From SURF-13 sp041695325 (GTDB lineage: Bacteria; Pseudomonadota; Gammaproteobacteria; SURF-13), in assembly GCA_041695325.1 (NCBI GenBank), contig JBGFRC010000022.1:1-55795 (forward strand): a stretch of 55,795 nt of DNA, read 5' to 3'. Under the pieces are notes generated by a model that saw only the letters and a list, made by a program, of their open reading frames with translations, was not told where the DNA came from and did not search any database. The position numbers and the translations under genes are program-made. This document shows, in pieces, positions 37,689-46,820 of this stretch. Position 1 is the first letter of the stretch. Every line of letters starts with the position of its first letter.

Positions 37689-38155
37689 TGCTTAAGTGGC
37701 TGTGGCTTTCGGCGCTGATTATTGTTTTGGATCAGCTCAGCAAGCACCTGATCAGCAGTTTCATGCAATGGCGGGAGTCCATAGAGCTATTGCCGTTCTT
37801 CAATCTCACCCTATTGCACAATACAGGCGCGGCGTTCAGCTTCCTGGCCGATGCGGGCGGATGGCAGCGCTGGTTCTTCACCCTGATTGCGCTTGGAGTC
37901 AGCGCGGCCATTATCGTCTGGTTGAGGCGCCTGCCCGTTTCTGAAAAGTGGCAGGCCGCCGCTCTGGCACTGATTCTGGGCGGCGCGCTGGGCAACGTGA
38001 TAGATCGCCTGCGCTTCGGCTACGTGGTGGATTTTCTCGACTTCCATTACCGGCAATGGCACTGGCCGGCGTTCAATGTCGCTGACGCCGCCATTACCCT
38101 CGGCGTAATGGTCTTGTTGCTGCTCGTCTTGAAAGGAGGCAGACGCGCTGCTTAA
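37688..38155 (+). CDS. lspA: Lipoprotein signal peptidase
   Basis: 155 aa from ATG 37688, overlapping the ileS stop; the upstream in-frame extension lies within ileS. Four transmembrane helices. Catalytic aspartates D115 (GYVVDFLDF) and D133 (FNVADAAITLG) are present, with the GNVIDR motif before them. It cleaves signal peptides of prolipoproteins such as BamD in this window. Confidence 0.95.
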   Translation: MLKWLWLSALIIVLDQLSKHLISSFMQWRESIELLPFFNLTLLHNTGAAFSFLADAGGWQRWFFTLIALGVSAAIIVWLRRLPVSEKWQAAALALILGGALGNVIDRLRFGYVVDFLDFHYRQWHWPAFNVADAAITLGVMVLLLLVLKGGRRAA

Positions 38156-38188
38156 CTTGAAGCCGGCACAGCGCGCCGCGTTGGTTAC

Positions 38189-38364
38189 CAGCAGGTTGTT
38201 GAAAAAGCCCTTCCATGGGCTTTTTCAACTCGCAAAGCGAAAAGTGTCATTTTCGCTTTGCTTCATTTTTCAAGCACATAAAGCGTGCTTGAAAAATGGC
38301 GGTGGAACCCCTCGCTGCGCTCTTTCCTGCGCCGCACGCAGGCTGTTTCTCAACAGCCTGCTAG
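38189..38364. repeat. Family-2 tandem-hairpin element, copy D (reverse orientation)
   Basis: About 176 bp, close in sequence to copy B. Stems: GAAAAAGCCC / GGGCTTTTTC; GCAAAGCGAAAA / TTTTCGCTTTGC; ATTTTTCAAGCAC / GTGCTTGAAAAAT; GCAGGCTGTT / AACAGCCTGC. The fourth, GC-rich hairpin is expanded and degenerate here. Confidence 0.75.
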
Positions 38365-38378
38365 TTCTCAACGCGTTT

Positions 38379-38630
38379 TTATGGATGCCTGGCGGGATGA
38401 CGTTTCGCTTTGCGCCTGCGGAGCGTGCCCCACCATACCTCGGTGCGGCGGCGCAGGCGGCGCATCCAGTGGAAGTCCACGGACAATAAAATCACGCCAA
38501 GCGGGATCATCCAGAAACCCAGCACCGGCAGAAAGCCGAACAGCCCCATGATAATCAGCAGCACCCCGGCGCTGATGCGCACCCATTTGGAGGGATGACT
38601 CTTCAGTTTCTGGAATAATTGCCAGGGCAT
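38379..38630 (-). CDS. Small membrane protein, PGPGW/TIGR02611-like
   Basis: 83 aa. Two hydrophobic segments (SAGVLLIIMGLFGFLPVLGF and WMIPLGVILLSVDF) are followed by a basic tail (MRRLRRRTEVWWGTLRRRKAK). The VLGFWMIPLGVILLSVDF pattern resembles small PGPGW-type membrane proteins of unknown function; the match is by eye only. It lies between two tandem-hairpin elements. A longer frame on the same strand covering the right element (38368-38784) is not preferred. Confidence 0.6.
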   Translation of the reverse strand: MPWQLFQKLKSHPSKWVRISAGVLLIIMGLFGFLPVLGFWMIPLGVILLSVDFHWMRRLRRRTEVWWGTLRRRKAKRHPARHP

Positions 38631-38643
38631 GATGCAAGCATAG

Positions 38644-38807
38644 CAGTTTGTTGAAAAACTTGTTTTTCAACAAACTGCGGTGCGGTACAGGATTGTACCG
38701 CCATTTTTCGAACGCGTTAAGCGTTTGAAAAATGAAGCAAAGCAAAAACCACGCTTTTTGCTTTGCGTGGTTGAAAAAGTCCATGGATCGACTTTTTCAA
38801 CAAACTG
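38644..38807. repeat. Family-2 tandem-hairpin element, copy E
   Basis: Perfect 15-bp ends CAGTTTGTTGAAAAA / TTTTTCAACAAACTG. Stems in order: the end itself folding back as GTTGAAAAAC / GTTTTTCAAC; GCGGTACA / TGTACCGC; TTCGAACGC / GCGTTTGAA; GCAAAGCAAAAA / TTTTTGCTTTGC; TTGAAAAAGTC / GACTTTTTCAA. TA lies just outside both ends. It sits upstream of dapF. Confidence 0.78.
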
Positions 38808-38876
38808 ATAGCGGCGAGGCGGGACAATGCCAAGCCGGGCTATGAAATTGATTGGTTAAGCAGTAACCTAACGGGT

Positions 38877-39707
38877 ATGCGTCTTAAATTTACCAAAATG
38901 CACGGGCTGGGCAACGATTTTGTGGTGATTGACGCCATTAATCAGTCCGTTTCCCTCACCCCTGATCAAGCACGCTTTCTCGCCGACCGTCATTTCGGCG
39001 TGGGCTGTGACCAGGTGTTGTTGGTTGAGTCCGCCCGCAGCAAGGGTATGGATTTCTCTTACCGCGTTTTCAACGCCGACGGCGCTGAGGTGGAGCAATG
39101 CGGCAACGGGGCGCGCTGTTTTATGCGCTTTGTGCGCGACCAGGGACTGAGCGCCAAGAGCGAGCTGGCGGTGGAGACGATGTGCGGGGTGATACGGCCG
39201 CGCCTGGAGCAGGACGGCCGGGTGACGGTGAGCATGGGCGTGCCGCGCACGCGGCCGGACGAGATTCCCTTTGTGGCCGAGCGGGAGGCACTGAGCTATG
39301 CGCTGGAGGCGGCGGGAAAGACATATCAGATCGGCGTGGTGTCCATGGGCAATCCGCACGCGGTGTTGGAGGTGGAGGATGTCAAGAATACGCCGGTGGC
39401 GACGCTAGGCCCGCTCATCGAACGGCATGCGCGCTTCCCGCGCGGGGCGAATGCGGGTTTCATGCGTATCGTGGACCGGGCCAATATAGAGTTGCGCGTG
39501 TTCGAGCGCGGCGCCGGCGAGACCCTGGCCTGCGGCACCGGCGCGTGCGCGGCGATGGTGGTGGCTCGACTGCGGGGGCAGGTGGATGATAAAGTAACCG
39601 TGGTGTTGCCCGGCGGCCGGCTGCAGATCGCGTGGGGCGGGGCAGGGGAGGAGGTGCGTATGACAGGACCGGCGACCAGCGTATACGAGGGCCACATAGA
39701 ATTATGA
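38877..39707 (+). CDS. dapF: Diaminopimelate epimerase
   Basis: 276 aa. The two catalytic cysteines are C75 (EQCGNGARC) and C219 (LACGTGACAA), both in conserved motifs. It converts LL-DAP to meso-DAP for lysine and peptidoglycan. Its stop overlaps the next start as ATGA. The order dapF-DUF484-xerC is a known gammaproteobacterial operon. Confidence 0.96.
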   Translation: MRLKFTKMHGLGNDFVVIDAINQSVSLTPDQARFLADRHFGVGCDQVLLVESARSKGMDFSYRVFNADGAEVEQCGNGARCFMRFVRDQGLSAKSELAVETMCGVIRPRLEQDGRVTVSMGVPRTRPDEIPFVAEREALSYALEAAGKTYQIGVVSMGNPHAVLEVEDVKNTPVATLGPLIERHARFPRGANAGFMRIVDRANIELRVFERGAGETLACGTGACAAMVVARLRGQVDDKVTVVLPGGRLQIAWGGAGEEVRMTGPATSVYEGHIEL

Positions 39708-40438
39708 GCACACAACAAGAACAGGCGGATGCGCCGGACGTCGAGCTGCAGCTGATGGAGTATCTGCGTGCGCATCCGGATTTTTTTCTGCGGCACCCCG
39801 CGCTGCTCGCGGAGATGAACGTGCCGCACGAGAGCGGCGGCGCGGTGTCGCTGGTCGAGCGCCAGGTGGGCGTGCTGCGTGACCAGAACCGCCAATTGCG
39901 GCGCGAGCTGATGGACCTGGTGCAGGTGGCGCGTGGCAACGACCGCTTGAACGAACGCATACAACGTCTCACCCTGGCTCTGATGCGCTGCACCGATCTC
40001 GCCGCCGTCGTGAGCACTCTGCACGACGCCATGATAAACGAATTCGACGCCCACGCCGTCAGCTTGCGCCTGCTGCGCCCCGCCAGACCCGGCGCGATCA
40101 AGCTGGGCGTGGGGGTGGCGGACACCGCGTTTGCCACTGTGGGCAGCGGCGATCTGGCGGCGTTTCAGAACATCATTGAGCAGCGCAAGCCGGTGTGCGG
40201 CAGGCTGCGCCCGGAGCAACTGCACTATCTGTTTATTGAGCGGGCGAGCGAGATTTCCTCCCTGGCGCTGATTCCGCTCACCTGGCGGCGCGAAGCCGCG
40301 GTCGAGCCGATCTGCATCGGCCTGTTCGCGGTGGGCAGTTTCGAAAGCGGGCGTTTCCACCCGGAGATGGGCACGCTGTTCCTGGCCCACCTGGGCGCGC
40401 TGGCGGGCCAGGCAATCAGCACACACCTGGAGATATAA
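39704..40438 (+). CDS. DUF484 family protein (GAF-like)
   Basis: 244 aa from ATG 39704, overlapping dapF by 4 bp. The N-terminus (VELQLMEYLRAHPDFFLRHPALL) is the DUF484 signature, followed by a short coiled region (ERQVGVLRDQNRQLRREL) and a GAF-like fold. Its biochemical role is unknown; conserved linkage with xerC suggests a related but untested function. Confidence 0.9.
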   Translation: MSTQQEQADAPDVELQLMEYLRAHPDFFLRHPALLAEMNVPHESGGAVSLVERQVGVLRDQNRQLRRELMDLVQVARGNDRLNERIQRLTLALMRCTDLAAVVSTLHDAMINEFDAHAVSLRLLRPARPGAIKLGVGVADTAFATVGSGDLAAFQNIIEQRKPVCGRLRPEQLHYLFIERASEISSLALIPLTWRREAAVEPICIGLFAVGSFESGRFHPEMGTLFLAHLGALAGQAISTHLEI

Positions 40439-40446
40439 GGCAAGGC

Positions 40447-41370
40447 ATGGGCGCGATGTCCGCTGAAGCACAAGCCTGGCTGGAAAAATTCTTCACCCAC
40501 CTCAGCAGCGAACGCCGCCTCGCCGCGCTGACGCGCGAGAGCTACCGGCGCGATCTTGCCGCCATCAGCGCATTTTGCGCGCAACGCGGGATTAGCGAGT
40601 GGCGCGCGCTCACTCATCATCAGGTGCGTGACTATGCCGCCGTGCGCCACCGCGCAGGCTTGAGCGGGCGCAGTTTGCAACGCCAGCTTTCTGCGCTGCG
40701 CAGCTTCTTCAATTACCTGTTGCGCGAAGGCGCGGTGAGTCAAAGTCCGGCGCTCGGCGTCACCGTTCCGAAGTCGCCGCGCCATTTGCCCCAGGTGCTG
40801 GATATCGAGCAAGTGGGCCGGCTGCTGGACATTGAGACGCGAGATGCGACGGCGCAACGTGACCGCGCCGCGCTGGAACTGGTGTACTCATCCGGGCTGC
40901 GCCTGAGTGAGTTGACGTCGCTCAAGGTGGCGGATGTTGATCTTCGTGACGCGCTGGTGCGCGTGACCGGAAAAGGCGGCAAGACGCGCGTGCTGCCGGT
41001 GGGCCGCAAGGCACGTGCCGCGCTTGCCGGGTGGCTGAAGCAGCGCGCTTTGTGGGCGAAGGAAACGGAGCCCGCGTTGTTCATTACTCAACAGGGCGCT
41101 CGCCTCAGCCCGCGCGCCTTGCAGATGCGCCTGCGCCGATGGGCTCTGAAACAGGGTCTCGGCGTCCCCGTGCATCCGCATATGCTGCGTCACTCGTTCG
41201 CCAGTCATATGCTGGAATCGAGCGGCGACTTGCGCGCGGTGCAGGAACTGCTTGGCCACAGCAACATCAGCACCACACAAATATACACCCGGCTCAATTT
41301 CCAGCGCTTGGCGGAAGTCTACGACGCCGCGCACCCGCGCGCTAAAAGGCAGAGAAAGGAGACAAGATAA
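40447..41370 (+). CDS. xerC: Site-specific tyrosine recombinase XerC
   Basis: 307 aa. The N-terminal SAM-like DNA-binding domain is followed by the catalytic domain with R152 (SSGLRLSEL), K176 (TGKGGKTR), H245xxR248 (HPHMLRHSF), H271 (LLGHSNIS) and nucleophile Y280 (TTQIYTR). With XerD it resolves chromosome dimers at dif. AAGGCAAGG precedes the ATG. The C-terminal codons (KETR-stop) lie in a GATACAAGA-like repeat. Confidence 0.95.
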   Translation: MGAMSAEAQAWLEKFFTHLSSERRLAALTRESYRRDLAAISAFCAQRGISEWRALTHHQVRDYAAVRHRAGLSGRSLQRQLSALRSFFNYLLREGAVSQSPALGVTVPKSPRHLPQVLDIEQVGRLLDIETRDATAQRDRAALELVYSSGLRLSELTSLKVADVDLRDALVRVTGKGGKTRVLPVGRKARAALAGWLKQRALWAKETEPALFITQQGARLSPRALQMRLRRWALKQGLGVPVHPHMLRHSFASHMLESSGDLRAVQELLGHSNISTTQIYTRLNFQRLAEVYDAAHPRAKRQRKETR

Positions 41371-41447
41371 AAGAGAAAAGAAAATAGGAAATAACCAAAA
41401 AGGCTTCCGGTTTTTTCCTGGTATCTTTTCCCTTGTATCTGTCTTGA
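41363..41447 (+). repeat. GATACAAGA-family palindrome after xerC
   Basis: The left arm AGACAAGATAAAAGAGAAAA includes the xerC stop codon. The right arm is GGTATCTTTTCCCTTG then TATCTGTCTT. It fills the xerC-MFS gap. Confidence 0.58.
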
Positions 41448-41448
41448 T

Positions 41449-42606
41449 ATGAACAAGCTCCCCGCCACCGTGGTTCTGCTCGGCTCCGTCAGTTTCTTAA
41501 ACGACGTGGCGAGCGATATGATTACGCCGCTCTTGCCGGTATTCCTGGCCGGGACCTTGGGCGCGGGTCCGGCGATTATCGGTCTGATCGAAGGCGTGGC
41601 CGATACCGCCGTCAGCCTGCTCAAGCTGTGGGCGGGGCGCATGAGTGATCGCGGCGTGGGGCGCAAGCTGCTCACCGTGTCGGGCTACAGCGTGTCGAAC
41701 CTGGTGCGCCCGCTGCTGGGGCTGGCCACCAGCTGGGGGATGGTGCTACTGCTGCGTTTTACCGATCGTATCGGCAAGGGGCTGCGCAGCGCGCCGCGCG
41801 ACGCCTGGCTGTCGGGCGCGATTGATGTCTCGCTGCGCGGTCACGCCTTCGGCTTGCACCGCGCTATGGATCACAGCGGGGCGGTGATCGGCCCGCTGCT
41901 AGCGGCGATCCTGCTGGCCTGGGGACTGGAGATGCGCGAGGTGTTTCTGGTCTCGGTCGTGCCCGGGGTGCTCGCGGTGGCGTTGCTGGTTTTCGGGTTG
42001 CGCGCCCCCGCCAGGACGGGGCGGCAATATGCGCCGCCGCTGCGCTGGGCGCTGCTGCATCCGCGCCTGCGCGCGCTGGTGCTCGCGGCGGGGGGTGTGG
42101 CCTTGGCGGGCGCGCCGGACGTATTTCTGATTTTATGGCTCAGTCAGCAAGGGGTGCCAGTGCCGTGGATTCCGCTGATCTGGGTGGCGGCGCACCTGGC
42201 GCGCGCGCTGATCGCGTTCCCCGCCGGGCGTCTGTCCGACCGCATCGGGCGCCTGCCGGTGTTGATCAGCGGCTGGTCGCTGCAAGTGGTTTTGCTGTTG
42301 CTGATTCCGTGGGCGAATGAGTTCTGGGTGGTCGTGGCGGTGCTGGTAGGCTATGCGGCGGCCACCGCCAGCACCGAGGGCGCGGAGCTGGCCATGATCG
42401 GCGACTTGGCGCACGCCGCCGCCAAGGGCACGGCCTTCGGCCTGTATCATATGACAGTGGGCCTGTTCGCCCTGCCCGGGGCGCTGTGGTTCGGCGTGGT
42501 GTGGGAGGTGTACGGCATGGGTTACGCGTTTACCATTTCGGCCTTGCTTACCGCCGTTGCCGCCGTGGTGCTCGCGGTGTTAAGCCGCCGCCCCTTGCCT
42601 GCATAA
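41449..42606 (+). CDS. MFS transporter
   Basis: 385 aa, about 12 hydrophobic segments. The first cytosolic loop has a degenerate MFS motif A (GRMSDRGVGRKLLT), and a second such loop is PAGRLSDRIGRLPVL. N-terminal SVSFLNDVASDMITPLLPVFLAG is typical of a widespread but uncharacterised MFS subgroup. The substrate is not known. It is followed directly by a PAP2 gene (start touches the stop). Confidence 0.88.
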   Translation: MNKLPATVVLLGSVSFLNDVASDMITPLLPVFLAGTLGAGPAIIGLIEGVADTAVSLLKLWAGRMSDRGVGRKLLTVSGYSVSNLVRPLLGLATSWGMVLLLRFTDRIGKGLRSAPRDAWLSGAIDVSLRGHAFGLHRAMDHSGAVIGPLLAAILLAWGLEMREVFLVSVVPGVLAVALLVFGLRAPARTGRQYAPPLRWALLHPRLRALVLAAGGVALAGAPDVFLILWLSQQGVPVPWIPLIWVAAHLARALIAFPAGRLSDRIGRLPVLISGWSLQVVLLLLIPWANEFWVVVAVLVGYAAATASTEGAELAMIGDLAHAAAKGTAFGLYHMTVGLFALPGALWFGVVWEVYGMGYAFTISALLTAVAAVVLAVLSRRPLPA

Positions 42607-43371
42607 GTGGGCGGGATGACGGTGGTTGCCTGGTTGAGAGGGCAGAGCCGGCGGCCGGCCTTGCGGGTGCTGTTTTTCTGCGCCGCCGTATTTTTCATCG
42701 CGCGCAGTGGAGCGCTGGCACGCATGGACAATGCCGTGTTTCACATCTTGCAAGCATGGCGAGGGCCATGGGTTGACCAGGTGATGGTGGCGCTCACTCA
42801 GCTCGGCAGCCTCTATACCATCGGCGCGCTGTTTGCGGCGGTGGGGGCGGTGCTGCTGTGGCGGCGTCACTGGCGCGCCGCCTGGCATTGGGCGGCGGCG
42901 CATGGCTACGCCGTTATGGCTCCCTTGGTGTTAAAACAGATCCTGCACCTGCCGCGCCCGTTTGACCTGTACACGGGTGTTTTGGCCTATGGGTTTCCCA
43001 GCGCGCACGCCACCATGAGCATGGTGAGTTACGGTTTTCTCGCGCTGCTGATCGCGCAGGGGATCGGTAAAATGCAGCGTCGACTTGCGTATGGCCTGGC
43101 CGGCCTGATGATTCTGGTGGTTACTGTCTCACGCCTGTATCTCGGCGCGCATTGGCTGTCCGATGTTGTGGGCGGACTTGCGCTGGGTTTGTTCGGAGTT
43201 ACACTGCTGGCGCTGAGCTATCGCCAGCGCGCCGCCGCGCCGCTGCCGGTGCGCGCGCTGAGCGTGGCGGCGCTGCTGGCCCTGCTGCTCAGCGCGCTCT
43301 GGTATTTGACACAGCGTCATGCGCAGGAAGCGCGGCGTTACCTGGTACCGGACGTGTCCGGTCCGGAATAG
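42607..43371 (+). CDS. PAP2-family membrane phosphatase
   Basis: 254 aa from GTG 42607; ATG 42616 is possible. About six membrane helices. The three phosphatase motifs are KQILHLPRP (Kx6RP), PSAHA (a PSGH variant with Ala) and SRLYLGAHWLSDVVGG (SRx5Hx3D). It likely dephosphorylates undecaprenyl pyrophosphate or phosphatidate at the periplasmic face. The dgkA gene follows immediately, which fits lipid phosphate recycling. Confidence 0.88.
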   Translation: MGGMTVVAWLRGQSRRPALRVLFFCAAVFFIARSGALARMDNAVFHILQAWRGPWVDQVMVALTQLGSLYTIGALFAAVGAVLLWRRHWRAAWHWAAAHGYAVMAPLVLKQILHLPRPFDLYTGVLAYGFPSAHATMSMVSYGFLALLIAQGIGKMQRRLAYGLAGLMILVVTVSRLYLGAHWLSDVVGGLALGLFGVTLLALSYRQRAAAPLPVRALSVAALLALLLSALWYLTQRHAQEARRYLVPDVSGPE

Positions 43372-43372
43372 C

Positions 43373-43729
43373 GTGAAAAATCAGGCGCTGCACAAACGCT
43401 TTGGATTCGCCTGGCGCGGCTTGCGGGAGGCGTGGCAGAGCGAGCGCAGCCTGCGCGTGCAACTGTGGTTTGCCGCCGCGGCGCTGCTTACGCTCATCGC
43501 GCTGCGCCCGGCGCTGGTGTGGTGGGCGCTGGTGGGGATGATGATCGCGCTGGTGCTGGCGGCCGAGCTGATCAATACCGCGCTCGAACACCTGGTGGAT
43601 CATTTGCACCCGGAGCGCCACCCGCGCATCAAGCTGGTCAAGGACTGCGCCGCCGCCGCGGTGCTGCTGCTCAGCCTCGCCGCGCTGTGGGTGGGCGTGT
43701 TGATGGTGTTGTCGGTAATGGGGTTTTAA
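43373..43729 (+). CDS. dgkA: Diacylglycerol kinase
   Basis: 118 aa from GTG 43373 (MKNQALHKRFGFAWRGL), just after the PAP2 stop. Three membrane helices and the signature AELINTALEHLVDHL with its catalytic glutamates. It phosphorylates diacylglycerol to phosphatidate in the inner membrane, opposite in direction to the adjacent PAP2 phosphatase. It overlaps the convergent mpl 3' end by 4 bp. Confidence 0.92.
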   Translation: MKNQALHKRFGFAWRGLREAWQSERSLRVQLWFAAAALLTLIALRPALVWWALVGMMIALVLAAELINTALEHLVDHLHPERHPRIKLVKDCAAAAVLLLSLAALWVGVLMVLSVMGF

Positions 43730-45078
43730 AGGCTTTTTAAGCGTTCAAGCACCCGTTCGTGCAGGCCGCCGAAGCCGCCGTTGCTCATAATCAGCACGTG
43801 ATCTCCGGGGCGCGTCTCCAGTGTTATCGCCTCGCTGAGCGAGGCGATGGAATCGAGCACCCGGGCCTTTTTGTTGGTCAAGGCCGCCGCCACCGCGCTG
43901 AGCTCCCAGCCGAGATCGGGCGGCTGGTAAAGAAACACCGCGTCCGCCAAGCTCAGTGACGGCGCCAGCGTGTGACGGTGCGCCCCTAAGCGCATGGTGT
44001 TGGAGCGCGGCTCCAGCACGGCGAGGATGCGCGCCGTGCCCACGCGCTGGCGCAGGCCGTGCAAGGTGGCGGCGATCGCGGTGGGGTGGTGCGCGAAGTC
44101 GTCGTACACGGTGACGCCGTTTGCCACGCCGTACACTTCCATGCGCCGCTGCACGCCCTGAAACTCCTGCAACGCCCCTATCGCCTGAGCGGGCGTGACG
44201 CCGGCGTGGCGCGCGGCGGCAATGGCGGCGAGCGCATTCATCTGGTTGTGCGCGCCGAGAACCTCCCATCTCAGGCGACCCTGTATCCGGCCTTGATACA
44301 AAATGTCGAAGCCCTCTGCACTGTGATCGTGGATGCCCCAGCCGTCGCTGACCCCGAAGCGCTCCACCGGCGTCCAGCATCCGCGCTTGAGCACCCGCGC
44401 CAAAGCCTCGTCCGTGCCGTTGCCAATAACCAAGCCGGAACCGGGAATGGTGCGTATAAAGTAATGAAACTGTTGCTCGATAGCTGCAAGATCAGGGAAG
44501 ATGTCCGCATGATCGAACTCAAGATTGTTTAGAATAGCGGTGCGCGGCCGGTAGTGGATAAATTTGGGGCGTTTATCAAAAAACGCGCTGTCGTACTCAT
44601 CCGCCTCGATGATGAAAAACGGCCCCGATCCCAAACGCGCGCTGACGCCGAAATTCTGCGCCACCCCGCCGATCAGAAAACCTGGTTCAAGGCCGGCGTG
44701 CTCCAGTATCCAGGCCAGCATGGAGCTGGTGGTGGTTTTGCCGTGGGTGCCCGCTACCGCCAGCACCCAGCGCCCCCTAAGAATGTGTTGCGCCAGCCAT
44801 TCAGGGCCGGAGGTATAGGGCAGGCCCTGGTTGAGCACGTATTCTACCGCCGGGTTGCCGCGCGACAGCGCGTTGCCGATCACCACGCAGTCCGGCGCGG
44901 GTTGCAGGTGTTCGGCGCGGTAGCCTTCGTTGAGGGTGACGCCGAGTTGCGTGAGCTGCGTGCTCATGGGCGGGTAGACATTTTGGTCGGAGCCGCTTAC
45001 CGCGTGCCCCGCCTCGTGCGCCAGGCGCGCGAGGCCACCCATGAGCGTGCCGCAGATGCCGAGGATGTGCAGGTGCAC
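43726..45078 (-). CDS. mpl: UDP-N-acetylmuramate:L-Ala-gamma-D-Glu-meso-DAP ligase
   Basis: 450 aa from GTG 45078 (MHLHILGICGTLMGG), which matches the family N-terminus; the longer frame runs through the upstream gene. The Mur ligase P-loop GTHGKTTT is at 110-117. The middle-domain ADEYDSAFFDKRPKF segment and the C-terminal Mur domain are intact. It reattaches recovered tripeptide to UDP-MurNAc in cell-wall recycling, functionally joined to AnmK in this window. It starts 4 bp after the preceding membrane-protein gene. Confidence 0.95.
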   Translation of the reverse strand: MHLHILGICGTLMGGLARLAHEAGHAVSGSDQNVYPPMSTQLTQLGVTLNEGYRAEHLQPAPDCVVIGNALSRGNPAVEYVLNQGLPYTSGPEWLAQHILRGRWVLAVAGTHGKTTTSSMLAWILEHAGLEPGFLIGGVAQNFGVSARLGSGPFFIIEADEYDSAFFDKRPKFIHYRPRTAILNNLEFDHADIFPDLAAIEQQFHYFIRTIPGSGLVIGNGTDEALARVLKRGCWTPVERFGVSDGWGIHDHSAEGFDILYQGRIQGRLRWEVLGAHNQMNALAAIAAARHAGVTPAQAIGALQEFQGVQRRMEVYGVANGVTVYDDFAHHPTAIAATLHGLRQRVGTARILAVLEPRSNTMRLGAHRHTLAPSLSLADAVFLYQPPDLGWELSAVAAALTNKKARVLDSIASLSEAITLETRPGDHVLIMSNGGFGGLHERVLERLKSL

Positions 45079-45082
45079 GGCG

Positions 45083-45562
45083 TCAGCCCGCGGCTTGGGA
45101 CAGGGGGCCAAGCGCCAGCGCCACGGTGACGGCCACCAGCAGAAAACCTGCACTGATGAGGATGGCGGGGCCGAGCCGTACTTCCAGGGCATGACGCAGG
45201 ATATGCGCGTTGACGGCCAGGCTCCAGGGCAGCAGCGCCAGCAGCGCGGGCGTGGCAAGCAGCGGCCAGGCGATAAGCTGGATCACGGCGCCCGTGCCCG
45301 CCAGCGCGGACAAGGTTTGCGCCAGGCGTTCAGGGTGTTTGCGCAGTAGCAGGACGGTGTGGGTGAGCAGGGCGAGTACGGCGCTGTCAGCCAGCGCCGC
45401 CAGCAATGCCAGCCCCGGCGATTGGTGGCCAAGGGAAATCAGCAGCCCGGTCAGGAAATAGGCGGCCAGCGTGGTACCTGTCAGCAGCGCGGACGCGGGC
45501 AGGTCTTGCGGCTTGGCGCGCAACAGGCACAAATTGAAAAACAGGGTGAGCAGGACGGTCAA
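45083..45562 (-). CDS. Four-helix membrane protein of unknown function, upstream of mpl
   Basis: 159 aa, almost wholly hydrophobic with about four or five helices (LLTLFFNLCLLRAKPQDLPAS at the N-terminus). I do not recognise a family. The 4-bp spacing to mpl implies one transcript. It could be a Yip1-like or other small envelope protein; there is no evidence for a role beyond co-expression. Confidence 0.7.
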   Translation of the reverse strand: MTVLLTLFFNLCLLRAKPQDLPASALLTGTTLAAYFLTGLLISLGHQSPGLALLAALADSAVLALLTHTVLLLRKHPERLAQTLSALAGTGAVIQLIAWPLLATPALLALLPWSLAVNAHILRHALEVRLGPAILISAGFLLVAVTVALALGPLSQAAG

Positions 45563-45658
45563 GCGGGGGTTTGAATTGGTCGTTTGCTCAGTGAGAGAGG
45601 CTTAAAACAACTCACCGGTGTCCCCATAATAACGTGAAGGTAAATATAATAGAGCGCC

Positions 45659-46786
45659 ATGCAGCCATTTTACGTCAGTACCGAACCCGATTTGCATGTC
45701 CTGTGCCAGTGCTTCAGCGGCAGCGCCTGGCTCGCACTCGACACCGAGTTCATGCGCACCGACACCTACTACGCGCGCCCGTGCCTGATTCAAATCGCCG
45801 GTGACCAGGGTGTCGCCTGCATAGACCCGCTGGCGTTGTCCGATGCTCCCGGCGGACTCAAGGCCAGCCTTGGTCCGCTGCGCGAACTGCTGTATGACCC
45901 CGCCATCGTCAAGGTGTTGCACGCCGCGCATCAGGATTTGGAGATTTTACACGATCTGTACCAGGCTGTGCCGCAACCGGTATTTGATACCCAGCTCGCC
46001 GCGGCCATGCTGGGCCTCGGCGAACAGATGGGTTATGCCGCCCTGGTTGCGGCGAGCCAAGGGGTGCAACTGGCAAAGGCGCACACGCGCACCGACTGGG
46101 CACAGCGCCCACTCTGCGCCGAACAACTGGACTATGCCGCCGACGACGTGCGCTATTTGGGGCCGATCTATCACGAGCTGCGCGCCGCGCTACAGGATAA
46201 GGGCTGGCTCGGCTGGTATCAGGAAGACGCTGCCGCTTTAGGCACGCCTGCGCGCTATATCAACGATCCGGACGAGGCATGGCGGCGCGTGGGCCTGGCG
46301 TACACCCTGAGCGGCGCGGAGCTCGCGGTGCTGCGCGCGCTGGCCGCCTGGCGCGAACGGCGCGCGCAGAGTGCCGACCGCCCGCGCAAGTGGATCATGG
46401 ATGACGCCCTGCTGCTTGCGCTCTCGCGCGCGCAGCCCGCGACGCTCGCCGGGCTGAATGCCCTCGGCGTCGGCGCGCGCAGCGTGGAGCGGCATGGCGC
46501 GGAGTTATTGGCGTTGATCCAGGAGGCGCGCCGGATTGACCCGCAGCAGTGGCCGGCCGCTGCGCCCCCTGCACGGCTGGATGGCAAACAGCAGGCGCGG
46601 CTGGACAAGTTGCTGGCGCTGGTCACGGCGCGCGCGCAGCAACAGGGGCTCAACCCCGCTTACGTGGCGAGCCGCAAGTATTTGCGCCAGATGGTGCTGG
46701 GCGAAGATCAGGGCTTGTTGCGCAGCGGCTGGCGCGGCGCGCTGCTGGGAAAAGAACTGGACAAAGTGCTCGCGGCAGGCTGTTGA
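45659..46786 (+). CDS. rnd: Ribonuclease D
   Basis: 375 aa. DEDD exonuclease residues: D28/E30 (ALDTEFMRT), D in HAAHQDLEIL, D in YAADDVRYL. An HRDC domain follows at ~215-290. It trims tRNA 3' ends and other RNAs. It is divergent from the mpl unit across ~95 bp, and the small genes for TIGR02449 and ZapA follow on the same strand. Confidence 0.94.
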   Translation: MQPFYVSTEPDLHVLCQCFSGSAWLALDTEFMRTDTYYARPCLIQIAGDQGVACIDPLALSDAPGGLKASLGPLRELLYDPAIVKVLHAAHQDLEILHDLYQAVPQPVFDTQLAAAMLGLGEQMGYAALVAASQGVQLAKAHTRTDWAQRPLCAEQLDYAADDVRYLGPIYHELRAALQDKGWLGWYQEDAAALGTPARYINDPDEAWRRVGLAYTLSGAELAVLRALAAWRERRAQSADRPRKWIMDDALLLALSRAQPATLAGLNALGVGARSVERHGAELLALIQEARRIDPQQWPAAAPPARLDGKQQARLDKLLALVTARAQQQGLNPAYVASRKYLRQMVLGEDQGLLRSGWRGALLGKELDKVLAAGC

Positions 46787-46820
46787 CCCTGATGACAGGG
46801 CGCACTATAGTGGACGATGT

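Noticed and set aside
38368..38784. A 138-codon minus-strand frame covering the tandem-hairpin element and the small membrane protein
   Set aside because: It crosses repeat sequence and is not in the frame that encodes the two hydrophobic helices.
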